In this document: positions 1-5,533 of the stretch, in pieces
Layout: each line of letters starts with the position of its first letter
Numbering within the stretch: position 1 is the stretch's first letter
Origin: an uncultured Eubacteriales bacterium
Lineage (GTDB): Bacteria; Bacillota; Clostridia; Peptostreptococcales; Anaerovoracaceae
DNA length: 19,797 bases
NCBI GenBank assembly: GCA_910583765.1
Contig: CAJTYS010000061.1
Location: 1-19,797 of the forward strand
Direction: 5' to 3'
Notes under the pieces: model-generated
The model's database searches: none
What the model was told of the DNA's origin: nothing
What the model saw: the letters and a program-made list of their open reading frames with translations, nothing else
Made by a program: the position numbers and the translations under genes

Positions 1-51
1 TGTTGTAAGAAAAGTTCACTTTTAACTTGTACTTTTTCTTGACATAGTACC
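1..51. other. AT-rich sequence foreign to the adjoining lysin gene; possible insertion-sequence end
   Basis: These bases are much more AT-rich than the gene that follows and do not encode the missing N-terminal half of the lysin: an in-frame TGA lies at 40-42. An imperfect inverted repeat (AAGAAAAGT near 8-16 against ACTTTTTCTT near 31-40) and an outward-facing TTGACA at 39-44 are the kind of features found at insertion-sequence ends. No transposase is visible, so the call is an inference from the broken gene and base composition. Confidence 0.3.
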
Positions 52-531
52 ATGGCCCTGAAAGCCCTGAAAGCGGGCAAACTGGTCATCGCCTGCATGG
101 GGCCTGGAATCTGGACCAGAGGCGGCCACTTCATCCTGGCGCGCGAGTACAAAGGCGGGAAAGTCCATATCAACGATCCGGCCAGTTCCGCCACAGGGCG
201 GGCCTTGAACACCTGGAACAACTTCCAGAACGAAGCCAAGTATTACTGGATCATCACCCCGCCGAAAGGCAAGAATCAAAAGGAAACCAAAAAGACCGCC
301 ACCAAGACGAAAAAACAGACCAAGAAAACCACCAAGGCGAAGACCTATAAGGCGAAAGTCACGCCGAAAGTTGGCCTGAACGTCAGAAAAGGCCGCGGCA
401 CCAAATACGCCAAAGTGAAGACGCTGAAACAAGGAACCGCCGTCACCGTCTATGAGACAAAAGGGAACTGGTGCAAAATCCACAAAACAAAGAACTGGTT
501 CGTCCATAAAAAATATCTGCGGAAGGTATAA
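52..531 (+). pseudogene. C39-like peptidase / SH3 phage lysin, 5'-truncated
   Basis: This is the C-terminal part of a phage cell-wall hydrolase. Residues 1-60 match the second half of a C39-like cysteine peptidase: GGHFILAREY carries the catalytic His (residue 26), and the VHINDPAS segment carries the Asn/Asp (41-42). The upstream half with the catalytic Cys is missing. A Lys/Thr-rich linker (about 75-100) leads to a bacterial SH3 domain (about 100-159, with GLNVRKGRGT and a final WFVHKKYL), which normally binds peptidoglycan. The ATG at 52 has no convincing ribosome binding site and is probably an internal Met. Sequence upstream of about 51 is unrelated, so the gene was cut there by an insertion or lies at an assembly break. 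It is the first gene of a tightly spaced set ending in a holin. The domain call is fairly secure; activity is unlikely. Confidence 0.75.
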
Positions 532-543
532 GGAGGGGTGGCG

Positions 544-843
544 ATGAGCATAGGGGAACTCATGACAGCGATCTTGACCTCGAACGCCGTGGTCGGGCTG
601 GTGCAGTTCCTGATCACCAGGCACTCCACCAAAAAGGACATGACGCGAAAGACGTTGGCCGCCGTGACTTACAGCACCCTGGCGGACAAACTGGAGCGCA
701 CGTTGGATAGAGGTTACGCCACGCCGGAACAGCGGCGGGACATCAAAGTGCTGTACGATTGCTACAAAGAGCAAGGTTGGAACGGCGACATGGACGCTCG
801 AATGAACAAGGTGCATGGATTGCCGACAAAAGAACTGAAATAG
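544..843 (+). CDS. Small phage membrane protein of the lysis module
   Basis: A 99-residue protein with one hydrophobic N-terminal segment (about residues 5-23, ending at a basic RHSTKK) and a charged, helical C-terminal part containing GYATPEQRRDI and GWNGDMDARM. Proteins of this shape are common beside holins and lysins in Firmicute prophages, but no biochemical role is known to me. The ATG at 544 is preferred over the in-frame GTG at 538 because the ribosome binding site AAGGAGG (529-535) lies 8 bases from the ATG and only 2 from the GTG. It follows the lysin by 12 bases and precedes the DUF4406 gene by 17. A holin accessory or anchoring role is inference from the neighbours. Confidence 0.65.
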   Translation: MSIGELMTAILTSNAVVGLVQFLITRHSTKKDMTRKTLAAVTYSTLADKLERTLDRGYATPEQRRDIKVLYDCYKEQGWNGDMDARMNKVHGLPTKELK

Positions 844-860
844 GAAAGCGAGGTTGAACA

Positions 861-1166
861 ATGAAAAAATTATTTATCTCACAGCCGATGAAAGGCAAGA
901 CGGACGAGGACATCTTAGCGGCGAGAAAACGAGCGGTCGAATCCGCCGAAAAGGAACTGGGAGAACCCGTGGAAGTGATCGACTCTTTCTTCCAGAACGC
1001 CCCAGCGGAAGCGAGGCCGCTCTGGTTTCTGGGAAAATCGCTTGAACTGCTTTCCACTGCGGACATTGCGTATTTCGCAAAAGGATGGGAAGCGGCAAGA
1101 GGATGCAAGATTGAACACGAATGCGCAGTCGAGTACGGAATCACCGTCATTGAAGACCATAGATAG
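861..1166 (+). CDS. DUF4406 family protein (nucleoside 2-deoxyribosyltransferase-like fold)
   Basis: The 101-residue protein opens with KKLFISQPMKGKTDEDI, the hallmark start of DUF4406, a family placed in the nucleoside 2-deoxyribosyltransferase-like superfamily. The FISQPMKG loop would bind the ribose or phosphate of a nucleotide. The later segments LELLSTADIAYFAKGWEAARGC and IEHECAVEYGI match the family's second and third conserved blocks, in which the Glu of HECAVEYG is the likely catalytic acid. The length is normal for phage members. A role in nucleotide or NAD-derivative metabolism is plausible from the fold but unproven. Its position directly before a Tad2-type gene, with the same intergenic spacer motif, makes a linked anti-defence function an interesting but unsupported possibility. 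Confidence 0.8.
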   Translation: MKKLFISQPMKGKTDEDILAARKRAVESAEKELGEPVEVIDSFFQNAPAEARPLWFLGKSLELLSTADIAYFAKGWEAARGCKIEHECAVEYGITVIEDHR

Positions 1167-1183
1167 GAAAGGAAGGTGAAATC

Positions 1184-1666
1184 ATGAAATTTGAAAAAGC
1201 GTTGTTGGAATTGAAAGCGGGAGCGAAAATGAAACGCCCTTCATGGGGCGGTTATTGGGAATGGGACGGCGAGAAGAAAACCATCCTGATGCGCGCGAAA
1301 AACGATGAAACGCTGGACATCAGGGAAACCCAGGATGTGGCGTACACCTTGGAGAACATCTTGGCGGACGACTGGATCCACGCAGATGAAACCAACACCC
1401 CGTTGATGGGCGGTGTCGCCACGTTCGATTTCGGGCAAGCCTTGAAATATTTGAAGCGCGGCGAAAAAGTCGTCCGTAAAGACTGGGCCGGCAAATGGGA
1501 ACACGTGAGGCTCGTGGCGGAGGAAATCAACCTCATTCCTTTGGGCGGCGCACCCGAAAAAGGGATGAATCTATATTTTTGCGTCAAGATCGTAGATGGT
1601 GGCGAGTCCGCGTGGAACCCGTCAACCAATGACTGTTTGGCGAACGATTGGACGTTTGCGGAGTAG
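1184..1666 (+). CDS. Tandem two-domain Thoeris anti-defence Tad2-like protein (DUF2829 x2)
   Basis: The 160 residues form two consecutive DUF2829/Tad2-type domains. Domain 1 (about 2-66) has FEKALLELKAGAKMKRPSW, a DIRETQDVAYT block and a closing ADDW. Domain 2 (about 81-159) has FDFGQALKYLKRGEKVVRKDW, AGKW, a VKIVDGGESAWNPS block and a closing LANDW. Tad2 proteins of phages such as SPO1 are known to sequester the cyclic ADP-ribose signal made by Thoeris immune systems, and some relatives also bind CBASS signals. Characterised Tad2 proteins are single-domain and assemble as oligomers. A fused pair could be a built-in heterodimer or bind two ligands; that is inference. Domain 2 looks closer to the canonical family and domain 1 is shorter. 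The start follows GGAAGGTG by a normal distance, within the same operon as the holin. Confidence 0.8.
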   Translation: MKFEKALLELKAGAKMKRPSWGGYWEWDGEKKTILMRAKNDETLDIRETQDVAYTLENILADDWIHADETNTPLMGGVATFDFGQALKYLKRGEKVVRKDWAGKWEHVRLVAEEINLIPLGGAPEKGMNLYFCVKIVDGGESAWNPSTNDCLANDWTFAE

Positions 1667-1682
1667 GAAAGGAAGGTAAACA

Positions 1683-2072
1683 ATGAACATGAACTTAGAC
1701 TTTATTACTGACATGTACATCCCAGTGGTCCTGATCGCCTGCCTGGTGATCGGGGTCATCCTGAAAAAATGGTATCCGCTGGACAATAAGTGGATACCGA
1801 CCATCCTAGTGGTGGTCGGAGCGGTCCTGGGCTGCGTGGCCAACGGCGGCATCACTTTAGAGAGCGTTGTGGCCGGAATGGTCACGGGCCTAGCCAGCAC
1901 GGGCCTGCACCAGGCGTTTAAGCAATTGCTTAAGATCGACGTGCCAGAGTCCACCGAACAAAGCTGCATGGACAGGGAAACGGCTGAATCCCTTATTCAA
2001 GCCGACATGGACGCAGCTGCGAAAGAACATATGGAAGCTGCGGATGCGGAAGCGGACCGGGCGGAAGGTTAA
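1683..2072 (+). CDS. Phage holin, Hol44/holin superfamily V type
   Basis: The 129-residue membrane protein has hydrophobic segments at about 10-27, 39-55 and 57-78, separated by a short basic loop (KKWYPLDNKW). The sequence AGMVTGLASTGLHQAFKQLL matches the conserved end of the Hol44 family, whose members form holes in the cytoplasmic membrane to release or trigger phage lysins. The C-terminal tail (about 90-129) is charged and acidic, rich in Asp, Glu and Ala, and longer than in many members. A second ATG two codons later gives an alternative start. The gene is the last in the phage lysis operon, 16 bases after the Tad2-like gene and followed at once by a strong terminator. Confidence 0.82.
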   Translation: MNMNLDFITDMYIPVVLIACLVIGVILKKWYPLDNKWIPTILVVVGAVLGCVANGGITLESVVAGMVTGLASTGLHQAFKQLLKIDVPESTEQSCMDRETAESLIQADMDAAAKEHMEAADAEADRAEG

Positions 2073-2099
2073 CAGCAGTAATATATCAAACAGCATTAA

Positions 2100-2135
2100 C
2101 CCTGGAAGATTCAATTTCTTCCAGGGAGTTTTTTT
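2100..2135 (+). terminator. Rho-independent terminator of the phage lysis operon
   Basis: A perfect 10-bp stem (2100-2109 with 2117-2126; arms CCCTGGAAGA and TCTTCCAGGG) encloses a 7-base loop. It is followed by AG and a seven-T run, then more T-rich sequence. It lies 28 bases after the holin stop and closes the prophage operon. Confidence 0.92.
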
Positions 2136-2168
2136 ATTTTGCGAATACATTATTTTTAAAGTTTTATA

Positions 2169-2196
2169 TTGACGTGATTAAATATTGTTATATAAT
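2169..2196 (+). promoter_or_regulatory. Sigma-A promoter for the Cro-like regulator
   Basis: TTGACG at 2169-2174 and TATAAT at 2191-2196 are separated by 16 bases and lie 22 bases before the start of the XRE-type gene at 2219. The surrounding sequence is AT-rich. Confidence 0.7.
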
Positions 2197-2218
2197 TATT
2201 ATGAAGGGAGGAATATTA

Positions 2219-2422
2219 ATGTTCGTGTACAAAATCAATGTGCTAGAATCACTTAAAGAGGCAGGATATTCAACGACACGGCTTAGAAAAGAGAAGCTTT
2301 TAGGAGAAAACGCTATACAATCTATAAGAGAAGGAAAAATCGTCGGGATTATTGCTTTAGAAAAATTATGTCGTCTATTGGATATGCAACCAGGCAACAT
2401 AATAAAATATGTTGAGGAATAA
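2219..2422 (+). CDS. Small Cro/C1-type (XRE) helix-turn-helix regulator
   Basis: A 67-residue protein that is almost entirely one helix-turn-helix domain. Helix 1 is INVLESLKEAGYS, the turn contains TTRLRKEKLLGENAIQSIREGK (helices 2 and 3), and it ends with IIALEKLCRLLDMQPGNIIKYVEE, the typical last helices of small Cro-like (YozG-type) repressors. The ATG at 2219 follows AAGGGAGG at a good distance, so an upstream in-frame ATG at 2174 is unlikely to be used. The gene is monocistronic-looking, with its own promoter, and sits between the prophage terminator and hicAB. It probably represses itself or a neighbouring promoter. Its targets cannot be told from the sequence; the CGCA/TGCG palindromes downstream are candidates. 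Confidence 0.85.
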   Translation: MFVYKINVLESLKEAGYSTTRLRKEKLLGENAIQSIREGKIVGIIALEKLCRLLDMQPGNIIKYVEE

Positions 2423-2446
2423 AACATTAAAAATAATGTAAAACAA

Positions 2447-2475
2447 TTGACAATACACCCCAAACGGTGTATAAT
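2447..2475 (+). promoter_or_regulatory. hicAB promoter with palindromic operator in the spacer
   Basis: A perfect sigma-A promoter: TTGACA at 2447-2452 and TATAAT at 2470-2475, 17 bases apart. Inside the spacer is an inverted repeat, TACACC (2454-2459), six bases, then GGTGTA (2466-2471), the right arm overlapping the -10 box. Toxin-antitoxin promoters are usually autorepressed, and this palindrome is the obvious operator. Confidence 0.85.
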
Positions 2476-2519
2476 ATAAATATCAATAAACAAAAATGAA
2501 CGTATTGGGGGAAAAGCAT

Positions 2520-2768
2520 ATGCCGACAAACGAAAAGATTTTTCGAGACATAATGAGTGGATCGAAAGACAACAACATAAAATTCAGGGAATTGCAAAAA
2601 ATACTGGATGTGTTAGGCTTTCAATATCGAGTGAAGGGCGATCACTTCATTTACCGTAGCAAAGCCATAGAAGAGATCATAAACATCCAGCCGGACGGAA
2701 ACAAAGCGAAGCCGTACCAGGTGAAGCAAGTTAGGGATTTGCTTGCAAAATATAAAATGGAGGTGTAA
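2520..2768 (+). CDS. hicA: HicA family toxin (mRNA interferase)
   Basis: An 82-residue HicA-type protein with a double-stranded-RNA-binding-like fold that cleaves mRNA when free of its antitoxin. The conserved core is KFRELQKILDVLGFQYRVKG followed by DHFIYR, in which His42 corresponds to the catalytic His of HicA. The end, KPYQVKQVRDLLAKY, matches the usual C-terminal helix. The N-terminus has about 15 extra residues compared with the shortest HicA proteins. The ATG at 2520 follows GGGGGA and is preferred to the ATG at 2496. The toxin gene comes first, as is usual for hicAB, with hicB four bases downstream. Such pairs commonly stabilise mobile elements, which suits its location at an element boundary. 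Confidence 0.88.
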   Translation: MPTNEKIFRDIMSGSKDNNIKFRELQKILDVLGFQYRVKGDHFIYRSKAIEEIINIQPDGNKAKPYQVKQVRDLLAKYKMEV

Positions 2769-2772
2769 AAAA

Positions 2773-2982
2773 ATGTATAAGTATGAACGCATTATGTATT
2801 GGTCAGAGGATGATAAAAGCTGGTTGATTGAGGTTCCAGAACTTCCAGGATGCATGGCAGATGGAAGGACCCCAATGGAAGCGCTAGAAAACGCAGAAAT
2901 TATCATTTCTGAATGGATAGAAACCGCAAAAGAAGTAGGTAGAGAAATACCAGAGCCAAAAGGTAGACTGCTATATGCCTAA
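2773..2982 (+). CDS. hicB: HicB family antitoxin, short form
   Basis: A 69-residue HicB domain: YERIMYWSEDDKSWLIEVPE, then LPGCMADGRTPMEALENAE and a final IPEPKG, all typical of the partial RNase-H-like fold that binds and blocks HicA. The ATG at 2773 follows GGAGGTG and lies four bases after the hicA stop, so the two are co-translated. The protein ends right after the HicB core and has no visible C-terminal ribbon-helix-helix or helix-turn-helix domain, unlike many HicB proteins that repress their own operon. Either the short protein still contacts DNA through the complex, or another regulator, for example the neighbouring Cro-like protein, acts on the palindrome in front of hicA. Confidence 0.88.
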   Translation: MYKYERIMYWSEDDKSWLIEVPELPGCMADGRTPMEALENAEIIISEWIETAKEVGREIPEPKGRLLYA

Positions 2983-3013
2983 ACAGAATGAAGGTTCTGC
3001 GGACTACTGGAGA

Positions 3014-3070
3014 AACATGAGACAACCAGCACGTGGATAATGTGAGGGGTGTCTCATGTTTTATTTTTTG
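3014..3070 (+). terminator. Probable rho-independent terminator after hicAB
   Basis: Arms AACATGAGAC (3014-3023) and GTCTCATGTT (3051-3060) are perfectly complementary over 10 bp, extended by an A-T pair inside. The right arm is followed by TTATTTTTTG. The loop is long (about 25 bases) and contains a second small hairpin. It lies 31 bases after hicB. Confidence 0.7.
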
Positions 3071-3295
3071 GCAAGCTTGGCCGAGTATGACAGTGAGCAA
3101 AATGTTAGATTTAATCCCCGGAGTATATATTATATATCTCTATCTCTATCTCTAGTAAAGAATCCTACAAGGAATCATGTAAGAAATCTTACTCGACCTT
3201 GCTAAGAGCATAAAATGGCAGGGTTATTAAGCGTGGAGTTGATCAATTGTTGTATACGCAGATATGATAATTCGTTAATAAAATACTCAAAATTG
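3071..3295. other. AT-rich intergenic stretch without a supported gene
   Basis: No credible reading frame with a ribosome binding site is seen. It contains three perfect copies of TATCTC (3135-3152), a small palindrome GTAAGAAATCTTAC near 3179-3192, and near 3252-3275 a TACGCAGATATGATAAT segment that resembles a decayed copy of the promoter/operator found at 3296 and 4853. Confidence 0.55.
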
Positions 3296-3348
3296 AAGTG
3301 AAATTATTGACAAATACGCAAATGCGTGTTATAATAATTACATACTTA
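3296..3348 (+). promoter_or_regulatory. Repeated promoter/operator, copy A
   Basis: Consensus promoter TTGACA (3307-3312), 17-base spacer, TATAAT (3330-3335). The spacer holds an inverted repeat ACGCA-AA-TGCGT (3316-3327). The 53-base block matches 4853-4905 at 48 positions, counted by eye. It drives the gene at 3418 through a leader of about 80 bases. Confidence 0.85.
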
Positions 3349-3417
3349 AACAAAAAACAATCACCCAGCTAACACGGGGAGTACGGGGGCTCGAAGCTCC
3401 TGGAAGGGAGAAAGAAA

Positions 3418-3660
3418 ATGAAAAATTATTATAAAATTATAGGAAATTTGAGTAAATCCAAAGACCTCACTGATTTAATGGAAGCGAAGGTAATGATAAG
3501 ATTAATGAGACAACATGGTCTCTTGACAAGTGAAGAACATGAAACTGTTCTTGATTTCATTAATCAAAAATATCATGATATTGAAAAGGTTCCCGGGGTA
3601 ATAACCATATCGCAGAATATTTGGGGGTATGATGCCCCGCTGGTAAGAAAAATGCTTTAG
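3418..3660 (+). CDS. Hypothetical 80-residue mobile-element protein
   Basis: I do not recognise a named family. The protein is mostly helical: SKDLTDLMEAKVMIRLMRQHGLLTSEEHETVLDFINQKY reads as two amphipathic helices joined by a GLLTSEEH turn, a pattern seen in short-C-terminal-domain and DNA-binding helical proteins. A beta-like tail (VPGVITISQNIWGYD) follows. The start at 3418 follows AAGGGAGAAAG, with a GC-richer leader (3361-3410) of about 50 bases in front that is unlike the surrounding AT-rich DNA. It is the first gene after promoter copy A, 42 bases upstream of the next gene and about 250 bases upstream of a serine recombinase, so a role in the control or accessory function of recombination is possible. 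Function unknown. Confidence 0.65.
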   Translation: MKNYYKIIGNLSKSKDLTDLMEAKVMIRLMRQHGLLTSEEHETVLDFINQKYHDIEKVPGVITISQNIWGYDAPLVRKML

Positions 3661-3702
3661 CTCATTATGGCGGGATTCAGAAAGTGAAATAGGAGGGAGA
3701 CA

Positions 3703-3900
3703 ATGTTAGTAAGAGAAAACGGAACCATCTATAGAGTTGTCACCAGAACACTGGTGAAGCCAGTCAAGTTCACGAAAAAGCAAGCGTGGGGTCACTTCGC
3801 TTTTTCGGACAAAACCTCGTTGTATAACGAGTTTATGTCTGATAACGCTTTACTGCGGTTTGAGCCGTTCCCTAGAAGAGGCAAAACTCCTAGGGGTTAG
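3703..3900 (+). CDS. Hypothetical 65-residue basic protein upstream of the recombinase
   Basis: An unrecognised small protein with a basic character (VTRTLVKPVKFTKKQAWGHF) and a Pro/Arg-rich end (RFEPFPRRGKTPRG). The ATG at 3703 follows AGGAGGGAGA, a strong ribosome binding site, which is the main reason to accept it. Its stop lies four bases before the recombinase ATG at 3905, so the two are probably translationally coupled. Small genes placed directly before large serine recombinases sometimes encode recombination directionality factors or their regulators; the sequence shows no motif to confirm that here. Confidence 0.55.
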   Translation: MLVRENGTIYRVVTRTLVKPVKFTKKQAWGHFAFSDKTSLYNEFMSDNALLRFEPFPRRGKTPRG

Positions 3901-3904
3901 CAAA

Positions 3905-4789
3905 ATGGGTAGTTCGAAAAAACGTGCCGCCTTGTACATAAGGGTAAGCACCCTCGATCAGGCTACTGAGGGATACTCACTCGATGCTCAAGAGGCGGCG
4001 CTCAGGAAGTGGTGTGGAGATCATAAATATGAAATCTACGATCTGTATGCTGATCGGGGTATTTTCGGCAAAACAATGGACCATCGCCCTGAAATGGTCA
4101 GGCTCATGCAAGACGCAAAAACGGATAGGTTTGATGTGGTCTTGTTTTGGGCACTTAGCAGGTTTACCCGCAGCGTATCGGATTTGTACCGATCCATGGA
4201 ATTTTTTAAGGAGCATGGTGTCGATATGATCTCCTACACGGAATCGTTTGACACGTCCACCCCCATGGGGCGCGCCATGATGGGCGTTGTCGGGGTATTT
4301 GCCCAGCTGGAGCGGGAATTGACCAGCGAGCGGGTCAGTTCCGCCGCGGCCATACGTGCGGCACAGGGACAGCCGACTTGCTCATCCGTGCTAGGTTACG
4401 ATCTACTAGAAGGCGAATTGATCGTGAATGATCAAGAAGCCGAACAGGTGAAGTTTTACTTTGAGAGTTACCTGATATACAAAAGTCTCTCGGAAGTCGC
4501 TGAATTGGCACAGCAGAGAGGTTACAAGGGGAAACGTGGAAAATCTCCCACGGCTCAAAGCATACGTATGACATTGACAAGACCCGTGTACTGTGGGCTC
4601 AATAGTTTTAAGGGGGCAACGTTTAAAGGCTCCCATGAACCCATTGTGACCATTGACACCTTCAACAGCGTCCAGCGGTTGCTACGGCGGCAAGGGAAGC
4701 TGTCTGGTAGACACGCCAACAACCCGCCTGAATACATTATTCGGTTCCATGCCGATAAATCGCCTACCTGGACATCCTATCAGATATAG
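3905..4789 (+). CDS. Large serine recombinase, C-terminally truncated
   Basis: The N-terminal resolvase catalytic domain (about 5-150) contains RAALYIRVST with the nucleophilic serine at residue 15, then SLDAQEAAL, LSRFTRSVSDLY with conserved arginines, and GRAMMGVVGVFAQLERE. A recombinase domain (about 165-275) follows, with VLGYDL and TLTRPVYCGL. Full-length large serine recombinases are typically 450-700 residues and continue into a Cys-rich zinc ribbon and coiled coil. Here the protein stops at 294 residues, right after NPPEYIIRF, where a CxxC zinc ribbon would be expected. The next reading frames do not restore it. The catalytic core is intact, but site-specific binding and synapsis are probably lost. 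ATG 3905 follows AGGGG; a start at 3860 is also open. Such enzymes insert and excise Firmicute elements. Confidence 0.85.
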   Translation: MGSSKKRAALYIRVSTLDQATEGYSLDAQEAALRKWCGDHKYEIYDLYADRGIFGKTMDHRPEMVRLMQDAKTDRFDVVLFWALSRFTRSVSDLYRSMEFFKEHGVDMISYTESFDTSTPMGRAMMGVVGVFAQLERELTSERVSSAAAIRAAQGQPTCSSVLGYDLLEGELIVNDQEAEQVKFYFESYLIYKSLSEVAELAQQRGYKGKRGKSPTAQSIRMTLTRPVYCGLNSFKGATFKGSHEPIVTIDTFNSVQRLLRRQGKLSGRHANNPPEYIIRFHADKSPTWTSYQI

Positions 4790-4803
4790 CAGCTTTTGCT
4801 ATT

Positions 4804-4818
4804 TTGCATGATATGCAA
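4804..4818. repeat. Perfect inverted repeat just after the recombinase
   Basis: TTGCAT, GAT, ATGCAA (4804-4818) is a perfect 6-bp inverted repeat with a 3-base centre, located 14 bases after the recombinase stop. The stem is weak and the sequence after it is AT-rich but not a clean T-run, so a terminator is doubtful. A protein-binding site or the remains of an attachment site is possible. Confidence 0.4.
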
Positions 4819-4852
4819 GTTTAAATATTTTTATAAAAAATACGCATTTTTA

Positions 4853-4905
4853 AAGTAAAATTATTGACAAATACGCAGATGCGAGTTATAATATATACAT
4901 ACTTA
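4853..4905 (+). promoter_or_regulatory. Repeated promoter/operator, copy B
   Basis: TTGACA (4864-4869), 17-base spacer, TATAAT (4887-4892), with CGCA-GA-TGCG (4874-4883) in the spacer. It is a near copy of 3296-3348, with five differences in 53 bases. It should drive the gene at 4939 and probably the genes after it. A further TACGCAT half-site lies just upstream near 4841-4847. Confidence 0.85.
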
Positions 4906-4938
4906 ACAAACACAAAGAAAACGGAGGGTGCAGTCATA

Positions 4939-5376
4939 ATGAAAAAAGAAATCAAGAGAACATTCTACAGAGACGCATACAACGATAACAAGGTGTGGGA
5001 AGTCGCTGAATTGTCCGGCGGTCACTACCTTCGCCAATATATCAACGGCCAGCAGTTCGGCAGAGGACTGAGGACCACGAAAAAACATATTCAGGAAATC
5101 GGGATTTTCGATTTTGAGAAAGTCCAGGACGAAACCGGCGCAGCCATGGAAGGCAAAGAAACGACACAAGCGGAAAACTTGGCGGTCAAGATGATCGCAA
5201 ACCCGGACACAGAAAGACTGTTGGAGCAGTGGGAACTGACCGAAAAGATCAACGATCCCCACATTCCGACCGTGAGGGGTTGGCTGATGGACGAACTTGA
5301 AAAGAGGAACCCGGAAGGCTTCGAGAAATGGTTGGATGGGGAAGCGTTAGACGGGGAACTGAGGACTTATTTCTAG
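4939..5376 (+). CDS. Conserved mobile-element protein, 145 residues
   Basis: The N-terminal part (about 8-50) reads FYRDAYNDNKVWEVAELSGG, HYLRQYINGQQFGRG and HIQEIGIFDFEKV, like a small beta-rich domain. The C-terminal part (about 75-145) is helical with ERLLEQWELTEK, then PTVRGWLMDELEKRNPEGFEKWLD. This two-part arrangement is familiar from integrative elements of Clostridia, but I know of no function. ATG 4939 follows CGGAGGG by 10 bases; an upstream in-frame ATG at 4864 lies inside the promoter and is rejected. It is the first gene after promoter copy B and begins the run of small element genes. Its base composition is GC-richer than the AT-rich DNA on both sides. Confidence 0.7.
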   Translation: MKKEIKRTFYRDAYNDNKVWEVAELSGGHYLRQYINGQQFGRGLRTTKKHIQEIGIFDFEKVQDETGAAMEGKETTQAENLAVKMIANPDTERLLEQWELTEKINDPHIPTVRGWLMDELEKRNPEGFEKWLDGEALDGELRTYF

Positions 5377-5533
5377 GGGTGTAAGAAGAAAGCGCTGGAT
5401 TGAGGGCGAGTAATTTTTTTTATTTAATAATTACGAAAATGCGGATTTTATAGAATGATATGTACGTAAATTCGAGAATTCTCTATGTGAGTAGAAAATA
5501 GGAGAACTCAAGACGGGACAAGGAGGAGTATAC
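5377..5533. other. Short intergenic region, possible regulatory DNA
   Basis: The 157 bases contain no gene. An eight-T run occurs at about 5413-5420 without a good stem. A 10-bp palindrome GAGAATTCTC lies at 5474-5483, and TACGAAAATGCGGA near 5436-5449 echoes the CGCA/TGCG operator. No consensus promoter stands out. Confidence 0.4.

Noticed and set aside
2975..3040. A 21-codon reading frame overlapping the end of hicB
   Set aside because: It lacks its own ribosome binding site and runs into the terminator stem; chance frame.
3135..3152. Three tandem TATCTC units as a phase-variable repeat
   Set aside because: Only three copies, not inside a gene and not placed between promoter boxes of a recognised promoter.
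3252..3275. Third copy of the CGCA/TGCG promoter
   Set aside because: TACGCAGATATGATAAT resembles the motif but lacks a good -35 box and the second palindrome arm; noted only as a possible decayed copy.
3418..4789. Retron, diversity-generating retroelement or other reverse-transcriptase system
   Set aside because: No reverse-transcriptase motif such as YxDD in a suitable context was found in any frame of the window.
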